Assembly: GCF_900100945.1 (NCBI RefSeq) | Contig: NZ_FNCG01000004.1 | Coordinates: forward strand, 248,001 to 312,000 | Direction of reading: 5' to 3' | DNA length: 64,000 nt | DNA from: Mucilaginibacter gossypii | GTDB lineage: Bacteria > Bacteroidota > Bacteroidia > Sphingobacteriales > Sphingobacteriaceae | Part shown: positions 1 to 9,049 of the stretch, one piece after another | Position numbering within the stretch: the first letter of the stretch is position 1 | How the letters are laid out: each line of letters begins with the position of its first letter | Program-made: the position numbers and the translations under genes | The notes under the pieces: generated by a model | Seen by the model: the letters and a program-made list of their open reading frames with translations, nothing else | What the model was told of the DNA's origin: nothing | The model's database searches: none

Positions 1-13
1 CTTAATCAAATTA

Positions 14-50
14 AAAAGCTGCTCCTCTATAAGCAAGGCAGCCTTTTATT
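14..50 (+). terminator. possible intrinsic terminator of an upstream gene
   Basis: AAAAGCTGC at 14-22 can pair with GCAGCC plus TTTT at 38-47, leaving a small bulge, and a T-rich tail follows. It would end a plus-strand gene lying left of the window. The rest of 1-244 shows no coding signal and presumably holds the promoter of the permease gene at 245. Confidence 0.4.
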
Positions 51-244
51 TGATGGGCTCTATCGCAGGGTAGTAATGCCAGGCAGAAACGCACACCCGT
101 TGTAACGTTTCCGAACGGCATTATAAATAAAATAACATTAATGTACTGTTTGTCAGTGTCTTAAATATGTGGCATGGGTTTTAGGCACTACCAGCGTATC
201 AAATAGTTTATTTAAGTTTAACAACGTCTACAATCAGCATACCT

Positions 245-2614
245 ATGTTCAAAACATATTTTAAACTGGCTTACCGAAATATAATAAAAGATAAAGCCTA
301 TTCCATAATCAATATATCAGGTTTAGCGATAGGCCTTGGTTCAAGTATCCTGATTTTGCTTTGGGTGCAAAATGAATTGAGCTATGATAAGTTCCATAAA
401 AATGCCGGGCAGATCTATCGAATCGACAGCGATTTTGGTGATTCTAAAACCGCGGCAAGTTCGGCCGGGATGCCTTTTGGATTAAAATCGGAGATCCCTG
501 CGGTTAAAAATGTAGCCCGTTTATATCCCGGTTTTCCATCTGTTTTATTCGAAATAAGTAACCGGAAATTTCAGGAAGAACATGTGTTTTATGCCGATCC
601 CAATTTTATGGACATGTTTTCATATCCATTAATAAAAGGCGACCGCGCTACTGCTTTAAATCAGGCAAATGGTGTTTTAATAACAGAAGATATCGCCACA
701 AAATACTTCGGAAAAGAAAACCCGATTGGCAAGGTAATACGAAAAGATAACAAAGAAAACCTGGTAGTAACAGGGGTTATGGCCAATATTCCGGCTAACT
801 CCGATCTGCAATTTGATATCCTGCTTCCGATGGCTTTAATAGCACAAACCAATAACGATCTGAAGAATAATATCTGGGATAATTTTAATTTTTTTGGTTA
901 CGTACAGTTCGATAAAAGTTTTGACCCTTCCGCTGCTAACGTTGCCAAATTGGAAACGCAAATCGGGCAGATTTTTCACAAACATAGCCCGGATACCAAG
1001 GCAACGTTCAAATTACAGCCTTTAACCAAAATACACCTTGATCCCGAAAGATTAGGAGATTCGCCGGGGCATGGGAATGCGCAGTATGTAAGCATCTTTT
1101 TTGCGATCGCCATATTGATATTGATTGTGGCCTGCATCAATTTCATGAACCTGGCTACCGCACGTTCGGCACGCAGGGCCAAAGAAATAGGCTTACGTAA
1201 GGTAGCGGGTGCTGTTCGCGGGCAATTGGTCCTTCAGTTTTTAAGCGAGTCGGTATTTATCTCCTTTCTTTCCCTTTTACTCGCGCTTGTTATTGTTCGG
1301 ATGTTTTTACCAGTGTTTAATGATCTGGCTAACAGGAAACTTGTTATTGATCTGTCGGATGCCAGGCTTTGGTTAAGTCTTACCGGTATTGCTTTAATAA
1401 CTGGTCTTATCTCGGGAAGTTATCCTGCCTTATTTCTCTCTGGTTTTAACCCGGTTAAAGTGCTTAAGGGTAACGTGAAATCAATGGGAGGCAATTTGCT
1501 GTTCCGTAATGCTTTAGTTGTAGTTCAGTTTATGGTTTCCATTGTATTGTTAGTGGGTACGGTGGTGATCTATAATCAGCTTAAATTTATCAGGGACAGG
1601 AATCCCGGTTTCGAGAAAGCCAATCTTTTATACGTGCCAATGACGGGCGAGATCTGGCATAAGCAGGAGGCTTTGAAAAACATGTTAAGGCAAACGTCGC
1701 TTACGAGCGATTTTACAACGATTACAGATTTGCCAACTGAACTTGGCGGCTGGACACTTAATGTGCAGTGGAGCGGTAAGGACCCACGTTCGCAATTGTC
1801 TATCCCTGTAATGGCCGCCGATGAAGATTTTACGCACACGTTCAGAATGAAGTTAGCCGCCGGCCGAAGCTTTTCGGCAGGTTTTAAAACCGACTCGAAT
1901 AATTACATGATCAACGAAAAAATGGCCAGCGTAATGGGCCTTACCGCCAGTACTGCAGTAGGCAAACCATTAGCGGTTTGGGGTAACAAGGGTACTATTG
2001 TAGGGGTTATAAAAGACTTTAATTTTAAGCCCGTTCAGCAAAGCATTGAGCCGTTGGTTATACCTTTCAATAAAATAGGCGGTTATGTGGTGATCAGGAC
2101 CTTGCCCGGAAAAACTAATGCTACAATAAAGGCACTGGCGGCTATGAGCCAGGCGCTCAATCCAGCTTATCCCTTCAAATTTGATTTTATTGACCAGGAG
2201 TTATCCAAACTTTACAAAGGCGAACAACAAATGGGCAATATTTTTAATCTTTTTGCCGGTTTGGGGATCTTTATTTCGTGCCTGGGTTTATTTGGTTTAT
2301 CAGCATTTATGGCCGAGCAGCGTACCAAGGAAATTGGCGTACGCAAAGTGTTAGGGGCATCTGTGGTAAACCTGGTTTACTTACTGTCATCAGGTATCAC
2401 CAGGCTTATTTTGATTGCTATAGTTATCGCTATCCCACTTTCATGGTATGCGGTTAACAGCTGGCTGTCGGGTTTTGCTTATCATATCAATGCTGGCTGG
2501 CTGGTGTTCTTTATTGCCTCTGTAGCTGCATTGGGAATAGCCTGGATTACGGTTAGTTATGAATCTGTAAAAGCCGCGACAGTTAACCCGATAAAGAGTT
2601 TGAGGACGGAGTGA
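245..2614 (+). CDS. ABC transporter permease, FtsX/MacB type
   Basis: This 789-aa inner-membrane protein has two FtsX-type halves. A first membrane helix (about residues 20-44) is followed by a MacB-like periplasmic domain, then a helix block from about 282. The coupling motif RRAKEIGLRKVAGA lies at about 310-323 and is repeated as RTKEIGVRKVLGAS near 693-706. Such proteins work with a LolD/MacB-like ATPase in mechanotransmission or in export of lipids, antibiotics or peptides. No ATPase gene is adjacent, so the partner and substrate are unknown. The ATG start gives the usual N-terminal MFKTYFKLAYRNI. Family is certain; role is not. Confidence 0.93.
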   Translation: MFKTYFKLAYRNIIKDKAYSIINISGLAIGLGSSILILLWVQNELSYDKFHKNAGQIYRIDSDFGDSKTAASSAGMPFGLKSEIPAVKNVARLYPGFPSVLFEISNRKFQEEHVFYADPNFMDMFSYPLIKGDRATALNQANGVLITEDIATKYFGKENPIGKVIRKDNKENLVVTGVMANIPANSDLQFDILLPMALIAQTNNDLKNNIWDNFNFFGYVQFDKSFDPSAANVAKLETQIGQIFHKHSPDTKATFKLQPLTKIHLDPERLGDSPGHGNAQYVSIFFAIAILILIVACINFMNLATARSARRAKEIGLRKVAGAVRGQLVLQFLSESVFISFLSLLLALVIVRMFLPVFNDLANRKLVIDLSDARLWLSLTGIALITGLISGSYPALFLSGFNPVKVLKGNVKSMGGNLLFRNALVVVQFMVSIVLLVGTVVIYNQLKFIRDRNPGFEKANLLYVPMTGEIWHKQEALKNMLRQTSLTSDFTTITDLPTELGGWTLNVQWSGKDPRSQLSIPVMAADEDFTHTFRMKLAAGRSFSAGFKTDSNNYMINEKMASVMGLTASTAVGKPLAVWGNKGTIVGVIKDFNFKPVQQSIEPLVIPFNKIGGYVVIRTLPGKTNATIKALAAMSQALNPAYPFKFDFIDQELSKLYKGEQQMGNIFNLFAGLGIFISCLGLFGLSAFMAEQRTKEIGVRKVLGASVVNLVYLLSSGITRLILIAIVIAIPLSWYAVNSWLSGFAYHINAGWLVFFIASVAALGIAWITVSYESVKAATVNPIKSLRTE

Positions 2615-2681
2615 TTGAATGTTTGTTTTACAAGGGAAATAAGCCCCAATAATAGCCAAATAGGTTTAACGAAAAATACCT

Positions 2682-3018
2682 GCGTTAGGGATGGGAGCGG
2701 CTACCGGCCAGCGAGCGTAAAGCCTGCAGGCGTATGAGTGTACAGCCCGGACCGGAGGTAACGCCCATATTCAGTTGGCAGTTATGAGTAAACAGTTTGC
2801 AGCATACATTTGATATTTTGCATGGTGATGATATGGTGTTCGGTTAAGCTGAAAGCTTAACTCATTTCAGGACGAAGTTACGCTTCGCTAAACTTCGACC
2901 AGTATTAGATAAAATCACAACCAATATTCTGATCAATTCTTAAATTCAAGTAATTCGGTTTCAGACAAAAGCAAGCATTCTGTCAATCCTCAAATCCCGT
3001 AAATTCTGATTCAGAAAG
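2682..3018. repeat. intergenic palindromic repeats filling the permease-hemA gap
   Basis: The 406-bp gap holds no gene. At 2682-2766 a segment starts with GCGTTAGGGAT and closes with GGTAACGCCC, roughly inverted, a type of repeat I associate with Bacteroidota genomes. At 2934-2968 and 2983-3018 are two diverged copies of an arm ending in TTTCAGA or ATTCAGAAA. This arm is related to the repeats at 13736-13775 and 31005-31050. The two genes converge here, so folded transcripts could also act as terminators. Confidence 0.5.
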
Positions 3019-3020
3019 TT

Positions 3021-4247
3021 TTAGTTTTCATTGATCAATATATCTTTCGCCATAACCATGGGTACGCTGATATATTTTTTCTCCATGTAGTTGATCACCT
3101 TTTCCAGGATTTCGCGCGATTGCTCGTCCAGGCCTTGTACCTCATCGGCAAAAACAGAGTTGATGGCGGTATTGCGGATCTCCTTGATTTTTTCGGGTAC
3201 CTGGCGCATAGCTACCTCAATACGGCGCTGTTTAAGCTGCTGTATAAATTCGGCTATGTTTTGTTCAATAATAGCTTCGGCATGTACCAGTTCGTGGTAG
3301 CGTTCCTGCAGGTTCTTTTTGGCAACCTCGTTAAGGGAGTGTACTTCGATAAAGTTAACCGGGAATTGCTCTAATACTTCGGGAGCGGTATCATTTGGGA
3401 TGGCAAGATCCACAATGGTTTTCCTGCCGGTTTCGCCGTTGAGCAGCGATTGGTAAATTTCGGTGGTGATGATTGGCTCAACTGCCGATGTGCAGGTGAT
3501 AATGGCATCAAAACCTTTTTTATAGCTTTTCAAAGCTTCGAGGTCAAACGCTTCTCCGCCCAAATCGGCAGCTAATTTTTCGGCATTGGCCACGGTACGG
3601 TTAAATACCGCGAAGTTTGAAAATTTATGTTTTTGAAGATATTTGGAAATGTTACGGTTAGTTTCGCCTGCGCCGATGATCAAAACACGGGCATTTGAAC
3701 AAAGATTAAGGTCTTTTAGCTTGCGGTAAGCCAGCGATACTACCGAGATTGGGTTTTTGGAGATGTTGGTATGTGTATAAACTTCCTTGGCTGTTTTTAC
3801 CACGCAGTTCATGATCATGCGCATGGCATCGCCGGTTAGGCCAGCCTCTTTGCAATGTTCATATGCTTTGCGTAATTGGGCCAGGATCTCCTTTTCGCCC
3901 ACGATCAAACTCTCCAGCGAACATGAAGTACGCAACAGGTGCACCATAGCTTCCTGATCTTCATAAATAGACGCGCTATCCATAAAGGTGCTTAGTGAAT
4001 CATGGCAAAGCTCTGTGTTGAAGGCCTCTATGAATTTTTTGGCAAAATCTTTGTCAACTGATTGTGGGGTTGTCATTACAAATTCCACACGGTTACAGGT
4101 AGCCAGGTAGAAGATCTCCGGGATGTTGAACTGCTTTTTAACTTGTGCAAGTTTATCTGTCAGATTTTCTTGGCAAACCACCAATCTACCCAATTCCTTC
4201 AGTTCAATCTGTTTGTGCGTAAAAGCTATTACCTTTAGATACTTCAA
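3021..4247 (-). CDS. hemA: glutamyl-tRNA reductase
   Basis: HemA reduces glutamyl-tRNA(Glu) to glutamate-1-semialdehyde with NADPH, the first committed step of C5-route tetrapyrrole synthesis. The motif ATCNRVEF carries the nucleophilic Cys (residue 51 from my start). The NADPH motif GAGETNRN follows, and then a C-terminal helical dimerisation domain. I start at a TTG at 4245-4247, giving MKYLKVIAFTHKQIELKEL, which matches the family N-terminus. The frame stays open to 4307, but a promoter-like box at 4271-4278 lies inside that extension, so the longer start is unlikely. No other heme gene is adjacent. Confidence 0.93.
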   Translation of the reverse strand: MKYLKVIAFTHKQIELKELGRLVVCQENLTDKLAQVKKQFNIPEIFYLATCNRVEFVMTTPQSVDKDFAKKFIEAFNTELCHDSLSTFMDSASIYEDQEAMVHLLRTSCSLESLIVGEKEILAQLRKAYEHCKEAGLTGDAMRMIMNCVVKTAKEVYTHTNISKNPISVVSLAYRKLKDLNLCSNARVLIIGAGETNRNISKYLQKHKFSNFAVFNRTVANAEKLAADLGGEAFDLEALKSYKKGFDAIITCTSAVEPIITTEIYQSLLNGETGRKTIVDLAIPNDTAPEVLEQFPVNFIEVHSLNEVAKKNLQERYHELVHAEAIIEQNIAEFIQQLKQRRIEVAMRQVPEKIKEIRNTAINSVFADEVQGLDEQSREILEKVINYMEKKYISVPMVMAKDILINEN

Positions 4248-4270
4248 AGCAGTTTTAAAATTTGACCGAA

Positions 4271-4278
4271 CAAAAGTA
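4271..4278 (-). promoter_or_regulatory. -7 promoter box of hemA
   Basis: On the minus strand this reads TACTTTTG, a full match to the Bacteroidota TAnnTTTG box, 23 bp upstream of the TTG start. No convincing -33 TTG is visible. Confidence 0.45.
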
Positions 4279-4415
4279 TCACTATTCGGCACATCCAATG
4301 TCAACACTTTGTCAAACAGGCTTATTTGGAATGGTTATAAATTGCAAAAATGGCTTGTTTTGCAGTATTTAAACTGTTTTGCAATACGTATCACAAAATA
4401 TTTGTAAATTAAAAC

Positions 4416-4802
4416 ATGGATAAGTATAAAAAAATAAGCCTGGTAATACTCGTGGCGTTTTACGTGCTTGCAGGCCTTAATCACTTCCGTGACCCGGACT
4501 TCTATTATGCCGTAATGCCCAATAACCTGCTTTACCCTGAGACTGTTAACCTACTTGCCGGGATTGCCGAAATTTCATTAGGGTTGTTACTTATACCATC
4601 CAAAACAAGGTATTGGGCCGCCTGGGGAATTGTTTTAATGTTGATTGCCTTTTTGCAGATCCACGTGAGCATGGCATTTAAAGCGCCAATGAAGTTAAAT
4701 TCCATAACAGTTACACCTTTTTTGGCATGGCTGCGCTTAGCACTGCAGTTTGTACTGATCTATTGGGCCTGGTGGCATACAACCGATGCTAAAAAAGCTT
4801 AA
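4416..4802 (+). CDS. DoxX-like membrane protein
   Basis: This 128-aa protein has four predicted membrane helices. The first contains VILVAFYVLAGLNHFRDPDFY, and the pattern of a Gly-Asn-His-Phe-rich first helix and an Ala/Gly-rich second helix resembles DoxX/SURF4-like proteins. DoxX relatives have been linked to quinone or thiol redox chemistry, but nothing here fixes a substrate. It is divergent from hemA, and 44 bp precede the downstream fusion gene, so the two may be co-transcribed. Confidence 0.75.
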   Translation: MDKYKKISLVILVAFYVLAGLNHFRDPDFYYAVMPNNLLYPETVNLLAGIAEISLGLLLIPSKTRYWAAWGIVLMLIAFLQIHVSMAFKAPMKLNSITVTPFLAWLRLALQFVLIYWAWWHTTDAKKA

Positions 4803-4846
4803 ACCAAAACAGCGTTTGGCTGTTGCTATCGAAGCAAAATAAAAAT

Positions 4847-6373
4847 ATGGATCTGCAAAGTATTGAAATGCGCAACCTGGAAGTACAGGACTACCAGGAG
4901 CTAAAAAAGTCAATGAAATCGGCCTATATGGATATGGACGAGGACTATTGGGATGCCAATTCTATTCGCCGGCTCATCAAAATATTCCCCGAAGGGCAGA
5001 TCTGCATCACCGTTAACGATACGGTTGTTGGCTGTGCATTGGCTATTATAGTCGATTACCAAAAATTTGGCGATAACCACACCTATAAGCAAATTACCGG
5101 CGATAGTACCTTTAAAACCCATAATGACAAAGGGGATGTACTTTACGGTATTGATGTGTTTATCCATCCTAAATATCGTGGATTGCGCCTTGCACGTCGC
5201 TTGTATGATGCCCGCAAGGCCCTTTGCGAAAAGCTGAACCTGAAAAGCATTATAGCAGGCGGCCGGATCCCCAATTATCAAAAATTTCAGAACGAGCTTA
5301 CACCCCGTCAGTATATTGATAAAGTAAAATATAAGGAGATCTACGACCCTACTTTATCGTTCCAGCTATCTAACGATTTCCATGTGCGCAAGGTATTGAG
5401 GAATTATCTGCCCGAGGATAGTCGCTCAAAAGGCTTTGCTACACTTATTGAGTGGAATAATGTTTATTACGAAGAGGTAAGCGATGTTATTAACCATAAA
5501 ACGGTGGTACGCATTGGCCTGGTTCAATGGCAGATGCGTTCGTACAGTAATATCAGTGAGCTGATGAAACACGCCGAATATTTTGTTGACGCCGTGAGCG
5601 ATTACCAGGCCGATTTTATCCTGTTCCCCGAGCTGTTCAATACACCGCTTATGGCCGATTATAACCATATGGATTCGGCCAAGGCCATGCGTGAGCTGGC
5701 TAAATATACCCAGCCCATTATCGAGGAGTTTTCAAAGCTGGCGGTATCGTATAATGTGAATATCATCGCGGGCAGCATGCCTTATATTTTTGAGGAGTCG
5801 TTGTATAATGTTTCCTACCTGTTCAGGCGGAATGGCAGTATGGAAGAGGTATACAAAATTCACCCAACCCCGGCCGAGATCAGCTCATGGGGCATGCGCG
5901 GCGGCGATGAGGTTAAAGTATTTGATACGGATTGCGGCAAGGTTGGCATCCTGATCTGCTATGATGTTGAATTTCCTGAACTATCACGCATTTTGGCCGG
6001 TCAGGATATGCAGATCTTGTTTGTTCCCTTCCTTACCGATACGCAAAATGGTTACAACCGGGTTAAGTTTTGCGCCCAGGCCCGTGCAGTTGAAAACGAA
6101 TGCTATGTGGCTATTGCCGGCTGCGTTGGTAACCTGCCTAATGTAAATAATATGGGCATCAGCTATGCACAGTCGGCGGTGTTTACACCTTCTGATTTTG
6201 GCTTCCCTACAAACGGAATCCAATCTGAGGCTACGCCAAATACCGAAATGATTGTTATTGCCGATGTTGACCTCTCATTGCTGGATGAGCTGCATGAGTA
6301 TGGCAGCGTGCAAAATATCAAAGACAGGCGCACGGATTTGTATAACATTACTTTTAATGGGAAGAGGGTGTAG
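4847..6373 (+). CDS. GNAT acetyltransferase / carbon-nitrogen hydrolase fusion
   Basis: The 508-aa protein joins two enzymes. Residues about 5-190 form a GNAT domain with an acetyl-CoA-binding-like segment (HPKYRGLRLARRLYDARKALC). Residues about 225-505 form a nitrilase-superfamily domain with a complete Glu-Lys-Cys triad: E262 in LFPELFN, K337 in VYKIHPTP and C371 in LICYDVEFPE. Nitrilase-family enzymes cleave C-N bonds of nitriles, amides or carbamoyl compounds; the natural substrate of this fusion type is unknown to me. I chose the ATG at 4847; a TTG at 4823 is also in frame but lacks family support. Confidence 0.9.
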   Translation: MDLQSIEMRNLEVQDYQELKKSMKSAYMDMDEDYWDANSIRRLIKIFPEGQICITVNDTVVGCALAIIVDYQKFGDNHTYKQITGDSTFKTHNDKGDVLYGIDVFIHPKYRGLRLARRLYDARKALCEKLNLKSIIAGGRIPNYQKFQNELTPRQYIDKVKYKEIYDPTLSFQLSNDFHVRKVLRNYLPEDSRSKGFATLIEWNNVYYEEVSDVINHKTVVRIGLVQWQMRSYSNISELMKHAEYFVDAVSDYQADFILFPELFNTPLMADYNHMDSAKAMRELAKYTQPIIEEFSKLAVSYNVNIIAGSMPYIFEESLYNVSYLFRRNGSMEEVYKIHPTPAEISSWGMRGGDEVKVFDTDCGKVGILICYDVEFPELSRILAGQDMQILFVPFLTDTQNGYNRVKFCAQARAVENECYVAIAGCVGNLPNVNNMGISYAQSAVFTPSDFGFPTNGIQSEATPNTEMIVIADVDLSLLDELHEYGSVQNIKDRRTDLYNITFNGKRV

Positions 6374-6400
6374 GTAGTATTTTTTATATGTGCTGTTCTA

Positions 6401-6592
6401 TCAGGGTCTCTCACAGAGGACCCTGATGTTCTACGCTATTCCATGTTATTATGGATCTTAAAATGATGGGCAACCTCAGGGTCCTCTGCGAGAGACCCTG
6501 AGGGGACGGGAGGGGTTCAACTTATCAAGATTACCCAATTTGACTATTGATTTTATGGGTAAACTTAAACTGCGGGAGACCCTGATGGGACT
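6401..6592. repeat. inverted pair of 26-30-bp palindromes (CAGGGTCTC family)
   Basis: A palindrome at 6401-6426 (TCAGGGTCTC ... GAGGACCCTGA) recurs in the opposite direction at 6474-6503, with a partial copy at 6573-6592. Another full copy lies at 13781-13814. The element sits between convergent genes and could double as a transcription stop. Nothing else is seen in 6374-6601. Confidence 0.7.
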
Positions 6593-6601
6593 GGAACGTT
6601 T

Positions 6602-7072
6602 TTAAATTTTGTGGTTGCTGTTGAATGAATCCCTGAATATTTTCCAGCCGGCTTTGGTGAGTTTCCACAATTTTAAATACTTCCCATCATCAAGAACTTT
6701 ACCATTTGGGTCAAAAACCTGCCAGGTGCCTTCTTCGGTAATGTAAGCTTTACCATCGCCATAAATATTGTCCGTTTGGAATTTAACACCTTTCACTTTT
6801 CCTGCAACAAAGGTATCCTCGAAATCCTTTTTCAGTGCCTTTTTGCCATTTATAGGCAGCATATTCGGCGCCAATAAAATAGCATCATCAGTATACAGGT
6901 TTATGATTGAAGCATCACTTTTTGCAAATAGCTCATAATAAAGTGTATTTATTTTTTGAATTGAGCTTTTGATCTGCTGTAAGCCGGGATTATTTGCCTG
7001 GGCGATGCCGCTTTTATACGTTAAAAAAAGACACAGGCATATAATTGCTGTAGTTAAGGTTTTTTGTTTCAT
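6602..7072 (-). CDS. secreted SnoaL/DUF4440-like (NTF2-fold) protein
   Basis: The 156-aa protein starts with a signal peptide (MKQKTLTTAIICLCLFLT, probable cleavage after SGIAQA). The remainder has the cone-fold pattern of DUF4440/SnoaL proteins: an N-terminal helix (YYELFAKSDASIINLYTDDAILLAP), then strands ending in LKLWKLTKAGWKIFRDSF. These domains bind small ligands or serve as ketosteroid-isomerase-like enzymes; function here is unknown. It lies 79 bp downstream of an AraC-type regulator gene on the same strand, so it may be part of that unit. Confidence 0.75.
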   Translation of the reverse strand: MKQKTLTTAIICLCLFLTYKSGIAQANNPGLQQIKSSIQKINTLYYELFAKSDASIINLYTDDAILLAPNMLPINGKKALKKDFEDTFVAGKVKGVKFQTDNIYGDGKAYITEEGTWQVFDPNGKVLDDGKYLKLWKLTKAGWKIFRDSFNSNHKI

Positions 7073-7151
7073 GATCCTTTAAATATTGAATGAATAATTA
7101 AAGCGAAATTATATCCATAAAATGGGCCGAAATTGTAAAAATCGGAACAGC

Positions 7152-7967
7152 TTAATTATTGAGCGCGGCAGAAAAATCGGTTGAACTTTCGGGCGAGAAC
7201 CGGGAAGGGAGCGACCCGGTAAAGAATTTAAAATCCTTTATAAAATGCGACTGATCAAAGTACCCGCATTCATAAGCGATGGAGGTGAGCGATAGTTTGT
7301 TTTCGGCAACCCGGTAAAGGCTTTTCTGAAACCGTGCTATCTTAGTGTACAAGTTCGGGCTCAGCCCGGAGTAGTTTAAAAATATTTTCTGAAGGTAACG
7401 GGAGGAAAGACCGTATTTAGCTGCCACTGTATTGATATTCTCCAGAAAATCTTCTCGGCTTAAGTCAAGCATGATGTTGTTAATCAGCTTTAGCCTACTG
7501 AATTTAGGCCCTGATGCTAACAGTCTTTTCATCAGAAACTCTTCCACTAAATCTATTCTCCGGTCCGGCGTTTTGGCCTCCATTAATCTCAAATGTAACA
7601 AAGCAGCTTCCTTTCCACCCAGCTCTTTGAAATCAATGACCCGGTCATTAAATTCTTCTATCCGTTCATTAAAAAAACAGGCGGCGGTATGGGTGAAAAA
7701 ACGGATCCCAAACATACAGTGCTTACCGTAAGAGGTAAAAGTAAATGGCTGTATAGTTTGCCCCCACAATTGTATATCGGGACAGGTTACCATTTCGCCA
7801 TTTTTTATCTGCTGCGGGCCATCCGCTCCCAGGTTGAATAAGATCTCGATAGCGCCTGTAGCAAACACCTTGTCATCCGTCATAACAGGAATATCTGTCT
7901 CGCACACAAAATAACATTGTATGAAATCTTTTAGTATGCCATTAGGACGATATTCGGTATAGCGCAT
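7152..7967 (-). CDS. AraC-family transcriptional regulator
   Basis: The 271-aa protein has an N-terminal sensor-like region of the DUF6597 kind (starting RYTEYRPNGILKDFIQCYF). A C-terminal AraC helix-turn-helix pair covers about residues 155-260. The second HTH reads ISYECGYFDQSHFIKDFKFFTG with one change (IAYECG here), the conserved signature of the family. It likely controls a nearby operon or its own gene; effector and targets cannot be read from sequence. The gene is divergent from the alpha/beta hydrolase at 8141 with a 173-bp gap. Confidence 0.88.
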   Translation of the reverse strand: MRYTEYRPNGILKDFIQCYFVCETDIPVMTDDKVFATGAIEILFNLGADGPQQIKNGEMVTCPDIQLWGQTIQPFTFTSYGKHCMFGIRFFTHTAACFFNERIEEFNDRVIDFKELGGKEAALLHLRLMEAKTPDRRIDLVEEFLMKRLLASGPKFSRLKLINNIMLDLSREDFLENINTVAAKYGLSSRYLQKIFLNYSGLSPNLYTKIARFQKSLYRVAENKLSLTSIAYECGYFDQSHFIKDFKFFTGSLPSRFSPESSTDFSAALNN

Positions 7968-8140
7968 GTCGACTGCAAGCTAATATATTCAAAATTAATA
8001 TAACTGTTTCGATGATTTTGCTTTTCAAGGTTAAATAAAATCTACGAAAGGCCTGAAAGGGACGGGAAGAGAAGGCTTCAGTCCAATTGCACTTACTTAT
8101 TTCAATAATATTTTCGGCCTTTAATACTAAATTAGCCTCC

Positions 8141-8971
8141 ATGATCAGGAAAGATAGTTTCACCCTTCCCGGCGCTAAAGGGCGGCCAATGCTTATGGAT
8201 GTTACCTACGACGATGTTTTTAAAAATACGCCGCTGGTAATTTTTGCCCATGGTTTTAAAGGATTTAAAGATTGGGGCACGCATGATCTGTTAGCCCGGT
8301 ATTTTGCCGAAAAGGGTTTTCGTTTCCTGAAATTTAACTTTTCGCATAATGGCACAACGCCCGCCAATCCCTTGGATTTTGCCGATCTGACGGCCTTTGC
8401 TGATAATACAGTCTCTATTGAATTGGAAGATTTGGATACCATCATTGATTTTGCCTGCAGCGGTGCAAGCATCCCTGTTGCAAATGGTGTATACCTCATT
8501 GGGCACAGCATGGGCGGCGGCGTAAGTATTATCAAAACTGCCGAAGATAGCCGGATTAAAAAGCTGGTAACTATGGCCTCCATATCCGGTTTTCGGAACC
8601 TGTGGCCAAAACAAATAGAACAGCAATGGCGTTTGCAAAGCGTTTTTTACTTTGAAAATAAACGTACCGAGCAGCAAATGCCTGTTAAATCAACCCTGCT
8701 TGATGATCTGGATAGTCATCCGCTCAGGCTGGATATCATCAGGCAGGCAAGCTTTGTAACGCAACCTTGGCTCATTGTTCATGGTGATGCCGACCCTACC
8801 GTACCTGCAAGCCACTCACAGCAATTGTATGAAGCTAATCCTGCTGCTCAATACATAGTGCAAAAAGGCGCAGATCATACTTTTGGTGGCGAACATCCTT
8901 TTACCGGAGATGCTTTGCCGGCTCCGCTTGTTGAGTTTTGTGATACGGCAATATCATTCTTAAGTAAATAA
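8141..8971 (+). CDS. alpha/beta hydrolase
   Basis: A 276-aa cytosolic hydrolase with an oxyanion-hole segment (VIFAHGFKGFKDWG), a nucleophile elbow GHSMGGG, a late acid region (VHGDADPTVPASH) and a catalytic His in GADHTFGG. This places it with dienelactone-hydrolase or acyl-peptidase-like esterases. The ATG at 8141 fits the mature family N-terminus; an upstream TTG at 8087 adds 18 unlikely residues. Substrate unknown. Confidence 0.88.
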   Translation: MIRKDSFTLPGAKGRPMLMDVTYDDVFKNTPLVIFAHGFKGFKDWGTHDLLARYFAEKGFRFLKFNFSHNGTTPANPLDFADLTAFADNTVSIELEDLDTIIDFACSGASIPVANGVYLIGHSMGGGVSIIKTAEDSRIKKLVTMASISGFRNLWPKQIEQQWRLQSVFYFENKRTEQQMPVKSTLLDDLDSHPLRLDIIRQASFVTQPWLIVHGDADPTVPASHSQQLYEANPAAQYIVQKGADHTFGGEHPFTGDALPAPLVEFCDTAISFLSK

Positions 8972-9049
8972 AGGCTGAGCCGCTTCAACCATTCGTAACT
9001 TTTTTGCGTTAGTTATATCATACCTGATATAAGTACTATAATTGCTGTT

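Noticed and set aside
4247..4307. N-terminal extension of HemA.
   Set aside because: It overlaps the promoter box and has no family support.
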